From positions 1 to 5,993 of the forward strand of contig JAITTD010000133.1 of NCBI GenBank assembly GCA_031287245.1: a stretch of DNA of 5,993 bases. Reading direction: 5' to 3'. The position numbers and the translations under genes are program-made. Positions 1 to 4,328 of the stretch are shown in pieces. Positions within the stretch are counted from its first letter, which is position 1, and every line of letters begins with the position of its first letter. Source of the DNA: Bacteroidales bacterium (GTDB lineage Bacteria; Bacteroidota; Bacteroidia; Bacteroidales; UBA4181). The notes under the pieces were generated by a model. That model saw only the letters and a list, made by a program, of their open reading frames with translations, was not told the DNA's origin and made no database searches.

Positions 1-216
1 AACATCATTACTATGCGGATAGACGCCATAACCAAAGAATATTTCGACCACATCGCCGCTGCACAAGCCGAAGTGGGAGGCTCCAGCCCCATACTCAGCG
101 GTCCGGCAGCCAACGTGGGCACCAATATCCAAAAACTGTCGCCCGCAAACAACACACCTGTGGCAGGTTTTTTTACGGCATATTCGAGCAATAGCAAGAG
201 CACGGTGGTGGAATGA
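1..216 (+). CDS. C-terminal fragment of a probable DUF4249 outer-membrane lipoprotein (5' end outside window)
   Basis: The frame is open from base 1 (N-I-I-T before the first ATG at 13), so this is the end of a longer gene and not a 67-residue protein. The visible end has the pattern I recall for the DUF4249 C-terminus: an 'ISKEYYDY'-like segment (ITKEYFDH, codons 25-48), a proline- and glycine-containing stretch, then N-V-x-x-N-I and a closing G-F-F-T-A-Y-S. DUF4249 proteins are Bacteroidota envelope lipoproteins, often encoded beside TonB-dependent receptors; their biochemical role is not established. The signal peptide and most of the domain lie upstream and cannot be checked. The stop TGA (214-216) overlaps the ATG of the sigma-factor gene (213-215), which suggests an operon with translational coupling. 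The family call rests on about 70 residues, so it is moderate; that this is the 3' end of a real gene is more certain. Confidence 0.62.
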   Translation, partial: NIITMRIDAITKEYFDHIAAAQAEVGGSSPILSGPAANVGTNIQKLSPANNTPVAGFFTAYSSNSKSTVVE

Positions 217-1337
217 GGATAAACGATATCGAATTTTGGGATGTGGCTTATCGCGAGAATGCTCCGGCGATGCAGGCTGTGATTAGACGTTATGTGTCTG
301 ATCATCAATTAGCGTGCGACTTACTGCACGAGGCGTTTGTGACAGCCATCAATAAATATGACAGTTACGGGGGCAAGGGAAATTTTGGCGGCTGGTTGTA
401 CCGTATTGCAGTCAATACCGCCCTGATGCACTTGCGGAAAACAACAACGCAGTACGTTTCAACCGATGTGTTGACCGCTTTGACGGATGATGACGAGGAT
501 GCAGACATATACACGGACAGCGTGCGGCAAACCGTTGAAATGGCGGATTTCACTACCGATGAGTTGTTGTCTGCCATTGATCGCCTGCCCGATCATCACA
601 AGATGGTGTTCAATATGTATGTGATGGAGGGCTTTTCGCATAAGGAAATCGGCGCGAGCCTGAAAATTACCGCAGGCACGTCGAAATCGCATCTGGCACG
701 GGCACGAAAAAAGATTCAGCAATTTTTATACGAAGACGCTTTGGATAAGAAAAAGAATAAAAAAAGGAAATACGCAGGGCTTGGATTGATTTTTCCGGTC
801 AAGTTGAAATACATAGACCGTTTGTATCAGGCGAAGTTGTCGGATTTTACCCTTCCGCCGCCAGCAGACACAGGCTTTCTGACCGCAGCGCTGGAACAGC
901 ACGCGGCGCAAACCGCCATTTCGCAGGCTGCCATAACGGCATCGCAAGTGGCAAACGTGGCGCATACCGCCTTTTGGGGCAGTAAATTGTCGTACATAAC
1001 GCTTTGTTGCGGCACCGCAGCCATCACCGGCGTTGCAAGTTGGTTTTCCATGAGCGAAAACAGCCCGTTCAACCAACAAGACAGGCAAGAGAACATTCAA
1101 CTCATTGAAAATAACAGTTCGAAAGATAACCGTGTTTTTGAAGATGAAAACAGCAGTTTGACAGATGAAAATAAGATAACTTTAGATGATTTAGATGATA
1201 AAAAATTTACGTTGAAGAATAAAAGTACCGTTTCAGAACAAAAGGCTGCAGATTCTCTGCCGCCGGTGGTGATAAAAAAGCAAATCATAAAACGAAAAAC
1301 GGTTGTAATTCGCGATACTGTCATCATACAAGAATGA
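213..1337 (+). CDS. ECF RNA polymerase sigma factor with a membrane-anchored C-terminal extension
   Basis: This is a sigma-70 family ECF-type factor that should direct RNA polymerase to a specific promoter set. Region 2 covers about residues 15-76, with DLLHEAFVTAINKYD, a G-N-F-G-G-W-L-Y-R-I-A-V-N segment and L-M-H-L-R-K. Region 4 covers about 113-171, with AIDRLPDHHKMVFNMYVMEG, then FSHKEIGASLKI and G-T-S-K-S-H-L-A-R-A-R-K as the helix-turn-helix. ECF factors usually end near here, at roughly 170-200 residues; this protein has 374. The extension contains a basic stretch (178-186), IDRLYQAKLSDFTLPPP (201-217), an Ala/Gln-rich probable helix (about 224-253), a hydrophobic span (about 259-278) and an acidic, Ser/Asn-rich tail ending in KTVVIRDTVIIQE. 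By the positive-inside rule the sigma part stays in the cytoplasm and the last ~95 residues are periplasmic. The 201-217 segment resembles the cytoplasmic start of some Bacteroidota anti-sigma-like or barrel proteins, from memory only. The start is fixed by the ATGA overlap; the stop overlaps the next ATG. The sigma assignment is strong; tethering or self-inhibition is inference. Confidence 0.9.
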   Translation: MRINDIEFWDVAYRENAPAMQAVIRRYVSDHQLACDLLHEAFVTAINKYDSYGGKGNFGGWLYRIAVNTALMHLRKTTTQYVSTDVLTALTDDDEDADIYTDSVRQTVEMADFTTDELLSAIDRLPDHHKMVFNMYVMEGFSHKEIGASLKITAGTSKSHLARARKKIQQFLYEDALDKKKNKKRKYAGLGLIFPVKLKYIDRLYQAKLSDFTLPPPADTGFLTAALEQHAAQTAISQAAITASQVANVAHTAFWGSKLSYITLCCGTAAITGVASWFSMSENSPFNQQDRQENIQLIENNSSKDNRVFEDENSSLTDENKITLDDLDDKKFTLKNKSTVSEQKAADSLPPVVIKKQIIKRKTVVIRDTVIIQE

Positions 1338-2704
1338 AAAAAATCATTTTCACCTTTTCCCTTTTCGCCTGTGCCTGTGCCTACGGACACACGGAAGTGC
1401 GCGACACCGTTTATCAATACGACACTGTCACCATTTATGACACCATCCTCATTCACGATACGTTGAGAATAAAAAGACAGCCCATACAACCGGTACAGCC
1501 CTTAGCCGCATCTTTCGTTCTTTCAACGAATAAGTTTCTTGCATTGAACAGTTTACATACGAAAGTACATCCCGCCGCCTATGATTTAACCAATCATCCT
1601 GCCACCATTTCCGAAAAAAGCATCATACTTCATGAAAAGCAAATTAAAAAAGAAAAAGACATGAAGAATATTTCGTTAGTGCCGGTTATTCTGGCAGTTC
1701 AAAGTTTTGCGGGCGTATCCGCTCAGGAGCCTGATACATTGAAAAGGTTTCCGGTTCAGTATGCTTTGGTATATCCACTGACTACGCATTGGACACATTC
1801 AACAGATTACAGGTATAATTTGGCGATAAGTCCCTTGTACAACAAGGTGGGAGGTATCAATGGTATTCAGGTATCGGGTATTGGCAACACCGTTCGAAAT
1901 GTGAAAGGCGTTCAGGCGGCGGGAATCTTTAATGTTGGCAACAATATTAAAGGTGTGCAGGGAGCGGGAATCGCCAATGTTGCCGGAAACGTTACAGGTG
2001 CGCAGGGGGCGGGAATCGCCAATGTTGCCGGGAACGTTAAAGGAGTGCAAGCGGCGGGTGTTATCAATGTGGCAGACAGCGTGCAGGGCGCTCAAACCGC
2101 AGGTATTGTCAATATCAGCAACAGTGTAACCGGAATGAGCGTTGCCGGAGTGTTGAACCGCACCGGAACGCTTCACAGCGGTGTGCAGATTGGTTTGGTC
2201 ACGATAACGGATAGCATTGAGAATGGCGTAACGATCGGTTTGATCAACATTGTCAAACGGGGCGGCTATCGCGCCTTTTCGCTGTCGTTTGCCGATTATA
2301 TGAACGTGGGAGCGGGGTTCAGCATGGGGCATCGGAAGTTTTTCACGACCGTTTACGCAGGCGCAAATTTTGTGGAAGACAAACTTTGGGTGGCGGGCAT
2401 CGGCATCGGTACGCGCAAGGAACTCAGCCAACGATGGGATTTTCAGCCGGAAATTGTTGGATACAGTTATTTCCCACAGGATTTTAGAAATATTCGCAAT
2501 TGCAACAGCACCCACCTGAAAGCGAGTTTCATCTGGAAAGCAGGCGAGCGCTTTGGCGTTGTTCTGTCGCCAAGCATCTACCACATTCAATACGAAAACA
2601 ACAACTATAAAGTAAGCCCCATTTCATCTATTTTTTCCTTTTCACACAGTGACTGGAAAAATTCATTTGGCTTCGGGTTGAGCGTTGGGTTGTTGCTTTG
2701 GTAA
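1334..2704 (+). CDS. Exported LA_2272-type surface-repeat protein, probable outer-membrane barrel, with DT-hexapeptide N-terminal region
   Basis: The protein has 456 residues in four parts. Residues 1-18 form a signal peptide (MKKIIFTFSLFACACAYG). Residues 23-46 are four hexapeptides of the type x-D-T-[VIL]-x-x. Residues 47-109 are a polar linker. From residue 110 a second signal-peptide-like stretch ends in VSA-QE. Residues 177-307 hold about nine repeats of consensus GVQxAGIxNVxxNVK, the pattern of the LA_2272-type surface-repeat proteins first noted in Leptospira. The last ~150 residues alternate aromatic, glycine and hydrophobic positions like beta strands and end in G-L-L-L-W, a terminal aromatic typical of outer-membrane barrels. 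The ATG overlaps the sigma stop by four bases, so the two proteins are probably made together. I infer an envelope partner, perhaps a sensor or a target, of the membrane-anchored sigma factor; no enzymatic motif is visible. An alternative start at 1661 would give a 347-residue protein with its own signal peptide. Confidence 0.8.
   Translation: MKKIIFTFSLFACACAYGHTEVRDTVYQYDTVTIYDTILIHDTLRIKRQPIQPVQPLAASFVLSTNKFLALNSLHTKVHPAAYDLTNHPATISEKSIILHEKQIKKEKDMKNISLVPVILAVQSFAGVSAQEPDTLKRFPVQYALVYPLTTHWTHSTDYRYNLAISPLYNKVGGINGIQVSGIGNTVRNVKGVQAAGIFNVGNNIKGVQGAGIANVAGNVTGAQGAGIANVAGNVKGVQAAGVINVADSVQGAQTAGIVNISNSVTGMSVAGVLNRTGTLHSGVQIGLVTITDSIENGVTIGLINIVKRGGYRAFSLSFADYMNVGAGFSMGHRKFFTTVYAGANFVEDKLWVAGIGIGTRKELSQRWDFQPEIVGYSYFPQDFRNIRNCNSTHLKASFIWKAGERFGVVLSPSIYHIQYENNNYKVSPISSIFSFSHSDWKNSFGFGLSVGLLLW
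1400..1471 (+). repeat. Four tandem DT hexapeptide codon units
   Basis: Residues 23-46 of the surface-repeat protein read RDTVYQ, YDTVTI, YDTILI, HDTLRI: an exact six-residue (18 bp) period with invariant Asp-Thr. The alternation of hydrophobic and polar residues suggests an extended beta ribbon just after the signal peptide. The DNA of the units has diverged, so the period is old and kept at protein level. The sigma factor encoded upstream ends in a seventh-codon relative of the same unit, RDTVII (its residues 367-372). Confidence 0.75.
1661..1723 (+). other. Internal signal-peptide-like segment and candidate alternative start
   Basis: Codons 110-130 of the surface-repeat gene read M-K-N, then a hydrophobic core, then G-V-S-A before Q-E, which is a textbook type I signal peptide with an A-x-A-like cleavage site. 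It is preceded by an A-rich run (AAATTAAAAAAGAAAAAGAC), the kind of sequence Bacteroidota favour upstream of starts. Either translation also begins here, giving a separately exported barrel, or the gene is an in-frame fusion of a small DT-repeat protein with a formerly independent surface-repeat protein. Confidence 0.6.
1862..2254 (+). repeat. LA_2272-type 15-residue surface repeats (about nine units)
   Basis: Units begin at residues 177, 192, 207, 222, 237, 252, 267, 283 and 298. The first six are exactly 15 residues (45 bp) with consensus G-[VIA]-Q-x-[AS]-G-[IV]-x-N-[VI]-x-x-x-[VI]-x; the seventh is 16, and the last two lack one small residue before the G-[IL]. Two adjacent DNA units, 1952-1996 and 1997-2041, match at 41 of 45 bases, so they are recently duplicated or homogenised while the outer units have drifted. 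The regular G, Q, G, N positions suggest a repeating beta structure; that is inference. Confidence 0.85.
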
Positions 2705-2750
2705 AAAATATCGGCGCCGTTGGTTAGCAGCAGTGTCCGTAAATTTAAAT

Positions 2751-2791
2751 TTTCATTACGAAATTTTTCATTACGAAAAATTTCGTAATGA
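2751..2791. repeat. Two direct and one inverted copy of a CATTACGAAA motif
   Basis: TTTCATTACGAAA occurs at 2751-2763 and again at 2766-2778, a 15-base period. Its inverted form TTTCGTAATGA follows at 2781-2791. Three copies within about 40 bases, next to a promoter-like element, go beyond what a simple terminator needs and resemble a multi-site protein-binding region. Confidence 0.5.
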
Positions 2792-2799
2792 TTTTTTTT
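2768..2799 (+). terminator. AT-rich hairpin with T8 tract after the sigma/surface-repeat operon
   Basis: TCATTACGAAA (2768-2778) is the exact inverted complement of TTTCGTAATGA (2781-2791), followed directly by eight T residues (2792-2799). In RNA a stem of about nine pairs with a six-base loop is realistic. It lies 63 bases after the stop of the surface-repeat gene and fits an intrinsic terminator, although the stem has few G-C pairs. The same palindrome sits just upstream of a promoter-like element, so it could also be an operator. Confidence 0.55.
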
Positions 2800-2800
2800 G

Positions 2801-2808
2801 TACTTTTG
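2801..2808 (+). promoter_or_regulatory. Bacteroidota-type -7 element (TACTTTTG) for the tandem lipoprotein genes
   Basis: TACTTTTG matches the TAnnTTTG element used by the Bacteroidota primary sigma factor. The expected -33 region falls inside the CATTACGAAA palindrome and has no clear TTG, so the promoter would be weak or activator-dependent. Transcription would start near 2813-2816, leaving a leader of about 115 bases before the ATG at 2931. Confidence 0.5.
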
Positions 2809-2837
2809 CTATGGATATTTTTTGAAGCGAACGAAGC

Positions 2838-2978
2838 AGGTAATTGGGAACCATAAGCAGAAAAGCGAGGCAAGAATTTTGCTTTACCCCGTATTTATGC
2901 TCTATTTATTTAATATAAATTGAATTTGAGATGGAAGTAAAAATTTTCAAGAAAAATCGTTTATTGGCTTGGTTGGGC
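2838..2978 (+). repeat. Direct repeat, copy 1: spacer plus first codons of the first paralog
   Basis: This segment matches 3569-3705. It starts with AGGTAATTGGGAACCATAAG, runs through a hairpin region and an AT-rich stretch, and continues into the first 16 codons of the coding sequence. The block 2907-2978 is identical to 3634-3705. Copy 1 differs from copy 2 by four extra bases near 2905 and a few substitutions. Its first bases correspond to the last codons and stop of the first paralog (G-N-W-E-P-stop), yet no gene body precedes them here. Confidence 0.9.
2866..2896 (+). other. Degenerate terminator-like hairpin in the leader of the first paralog
   Basis: This is the counterpart of the hairpin at 3597-3627. 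Pairing of 2866-2875 with 2882-2891 keeps the shared A/C mismatch and adds two more (C2871/A2886 and A2875/C2882). The T-tract is interrupted (GTATTTA in place of GTTTTTA). A working terminator here would silence the gene from the promoter at 2801, so the decay is consistent with read-through. Confidence 0.5.
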
Positions 2979-3587
2979 AATATGCGAAGAGTATCCATTC
3001 CAGTAATAATTGGTTTAGTATCGCTGTTCGTATTAGTATCATTGGGTATTGTTAGTTGCGAACCCATAAGCGGTGGTGGTGCGGATGCATGGTATTATAT
3101 TTATATTACCGGAGACACCGGCAGAACCGTACAAATTTCTTATCTTGAGCGCGAAAAAATATATGGTAAGACCAATGATATGAATATGGACGGTTCTAAA
3201 CCTGATTACCGTGGCGGTAAGGATAATGTACCCATCATTGAAGATGTTGTGTTGCCGTTTTTTAAAGAAGTACATTTTCATCATGGAAATGTAAATACAG
3301 AGGATGTCTTTTTAGAGATTTTTTCCCAAAATGACTCAACCACAAGGGCTGTGATATTTGATGACGGGTTAGGCATACCGAACGACAGCATTCATCAATG
3401 CTGGGATAATGTGACTTGTCTTTTTAAAGATTGTTATGAGTACAATCCTTGTCAGGGGATTACCAAAGATAGCGCATTAGAATATCTGAAAAAAAGTAAC
3501 TACCCATGTTATCTTGAATTTTCGCAAGACGATTCACGCAAACGAGTAAAAATGGATGACTATTGGATAGGTAATTGGGAACCATAA
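2931..3587 (+). CDS. Hypothetical exported protein, probable lipoprotein (tandem paralog 1)
   Basis: I do not recognise this family. The 218-residue product has a basic N-terminus, a hydrophobic segment (about 21-42) and a lipobox-like I-V-S-C ending at Cys43, followed by E-P and a glycine-rich spacer, so a lipoprotein is likely. The mature part contains YYIYITGDTGRTVQISY (55-71), VVLPFFKE (106-113), NDSTTRAVIFD (134-144), DSIHQCW (152-158), NPC (172-174), TKDSALEYLK (178-187) and YLEFSQDD (194-201). All of these recur in the next gene. Cysteines at 157 and 174 are shared with the paralog and could form a disulfide. The first ATG (2931) gives a long n-region; an ATG at 2982 (residue 18, MRRVSIPV) would give a more usual signal peptide and is a real alternative. 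The C-terminal G-N-W-E-P lies in the direct repeat, and the paralog stops where this protein has Trp212. Base composition looks more AT-rich than the flanking genes. Confidence 0.75.
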   Translation: MEVKIFKKNRLLAWLGNMRRVSIPVIIGLVSLFVLVSLGIVSCEPISGGGADAWYYIYITGDTGRTVQISYLEREKIYGKTNDMNMDGSKPDYRGGKDNVPIIEDVVLPFFKEVHFHHGNVNTEDVFLEIFSQNDSTTRAVIFDDGLGIPNDSIHQCWDNVTCLFKDCYEYNPCQGITKDSALEYLKKSNYPCYLEFSQDDSRKRVKMDDYWIGNWEP

Positions 3588-3705
3588 GCAGAAAAGCGAG
3601 GCAAGGATTTTGCTTTGCCCCGTTTTTATGCTGTATTTAATATAAATTGAATTTGAGATGGAAGTAAAAATTTTCAAGAAAAATCGTTTATTGGCTTGGT
3701 TGGGC
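3569..3705 (+). repeat. Direct repeat, copy 2: end of paralog 1, spacer and start of paralog 2
   Basis: This copy begins inside the last six codons of the first paralog, includes the 70-base spacer with a terminator hairpin, and ends after 16 codons of the second paralog. It matches 2838-2978 at a distance of about 730 bases. The distance equals one gene plus spacer, as expected for a tandem duplication. Perfect identity over 72 bp at the start codon, against strong divergence in the mature coding parts, implies recent gene conversion or unusual constraint. Confidence 0.9.
3597..3627 (+). terminator. Intrinsic terminator between the paralogs
   Basis: CGAGGCAAGG (3597-3606) pairs with CTTTGCCCCG (3613-3622) around a six-base loop, with one A/C mismatch and one G-T wobble, followed by TTTTT (3623-3627). 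It sits 10 bases after the stop of the first paralog. If it works, the second paralog depends on read-through or on an unrecognised promoter in the short AT-rich stretch 3628-3657. Confidence 0.7.
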
Positions 3706-4239
3706 TATAGTATGGTTATGCGAAGAGTATTAATTCCAGTAATAATAGGTTTAGTGTCGCTGTGCTTCATGGGGTGTCCACACAATTGTCTGGATAGTTC
3801 CATTTATTATTGTATTTATATCACAGGAGATACGGGCAGAATCGTAGAAATTTCTTATCCTGCACATGAAAAATCAGGTTCATCATCAAACATAATATTT
3901 ACAAAGAGTGTTATCTTGCCTTTTTTTGAGGAAATCTTTTATATTGATGATGAAAAGGTGCAAAATATTTTTTTGGATGTAGTCTCCAAAAATGATTCTA
4001 CCACAAGGGCTATTATATTTGATGCAAATTTGAGCATATCTAACAGCACGGACAGTATCAATCAATGTTGGAGCAGTGTGGCATCTATTTTTAAAGACAT
4101 CGCTGAAGATTGTGATAATTGCAATCCATGTGAATTTACTAAAGATAGTGCATTAAACTATCTAAAAAATAAGAATTTCGGTTATCTTGAATTTTCGCAA
4201 GGCGATACGCACAAACGGGTAAAGAGGTATGGCTATTGA
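3658..4239 (+). CDS. Hypothetical exported protein (tandem paralog 2)
   Basis: This 193-residue protein is a paralog of the preceding one, and its family is unknown to me. The first 16 residues are identical (MEVKIFKKNRLLAWLG). A four-residue YSMV replaces a single Asn, then MRRVLIPVIIGLVSL forms the hydrophobic core. F-M-G-C at 37-40 could be a lipobox, although Phe at -3 is unusual. The mature part keeps YITGDTGRIVEISY (54-67), VILPFFEE (85-92), NDSTTRAIIFD (112-122), DSINQCW (132-138), NPC (156-158), TKDSALNYLK (161-170) and YLEFSQGD (176-183). It lacks the D/G-rich insert found in paralog 1 after the ISY motif, and has extra cysteines (44, 52, 152, 155). The stop TGA aligns with a Trp TGG codon in paralog 1, so the tails differ. 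An ATG at 3718 (MRRV) is an alternative start. Paired, diverging copies suggest a variable envelope component; this is inference. Confidence 0.75.
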   Translation: MEVKIFKKNRLLAWLGYSMVMRRVLIPVIIGLVSLCFMGCPHNCLDSSIYYCIYITGDTGRIVEISYPAHEKSGSSSNIIFTKSVILPFFEEIFYIDDEKVQNIFLDVVSKNDSTTRAIIFDANLSISNSTDSINQCWSSVASIFKDIAEDCDNCNPCEFTKDSALNYLKNKNFGYLEFSQGDTHKRVKRYGY

Positions 4240-4244
4240 AGAAT

Positions 4245-4257
4245 GATTTTGCTTTGC
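4245..4257 (+). repeat. Possible remnant of a third spacer-repeat copy
   Basis: GATTTTGCTTTGC after the second paralog is identical to 3606-3618, the loop-side part of the spacer hairpin, and lies at the equivalent place after a paralog stop. The intervening bases, including the G-N-W-E-P codons and the left hairpin arm, are missing. The match is only 13 bases of low complexity, so shared descent is plausible but not proven. Confidence 0.4.
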
Positions 4258-4291
4258 TAAACGATTTATTTTTTCATTCACATAATTATAT

Positions 4292-4299
4292 TACTTTTG
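4292..4299 (+). promoter_or_regulatory. Bacteroidota-type -7 element (TACTTTTG) for the flippase-like gene
   Basis: TACTTTTG fits TAnnTTTG and is identical to the element at 2801-2808. The start of transcription would be near 4305, giving a leader of about 25 bases before the GTG at 4329. The region about 20 bases upstream is T-rich but has no clear TTG -33 element. Confidence 0.55.
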
Positions 4300-4328
4300 C
4301 AGCGTTTTATCACAAAGCAGGTTGACAA

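Noticed and set aside
13..216. A complete 67-residue small protein starting at 13
   Set aside because: The frame is open to base 1 and the sequence resembles the end of a larger domain, so it is a partial gene.
365..1489. Several open frames on the minus strand opposite the sigma gene and the start of the next gene
   Set aside because: They are antisense shadows with no promoter-like element or protein motif, covering a clearly recognisable sigma factor.
1799..2590. Long open frame on the minus strand (263 codons) opposite the surface-repeat gene
   Set aside because: It is opened by the 45-bp periodic repeats of the + strand gene; the product has no recognisable features and the + strand gene has signal peptide, repeats and coupling.
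2712..2719. CGGCGCCG palindrome after the surface-repeat gene
   Set aside because: Eight bases with no loop and no T-tract; it may be chance, and the hairpin at 2768 is the better terminator.
2921..2928. TGAATTTG just before both paralog starts as a -7 promoter element
   Set aside because: It misses the A of TAnnTTTG and would put the transcript start at or after the first ATG. It would matter only if the later ATG (2982 or 3718) is the true start.
4237..4263. TGA of paralog 2 read as tryptophan (codon reassignment), because it aligns with TGG in paralog 1
   Set aside because: TGA ends the first two genes at their ATGA overlaps, so it is a normal stop here; read-through would add only a few residues unlike the G-N-W-E-P tail.
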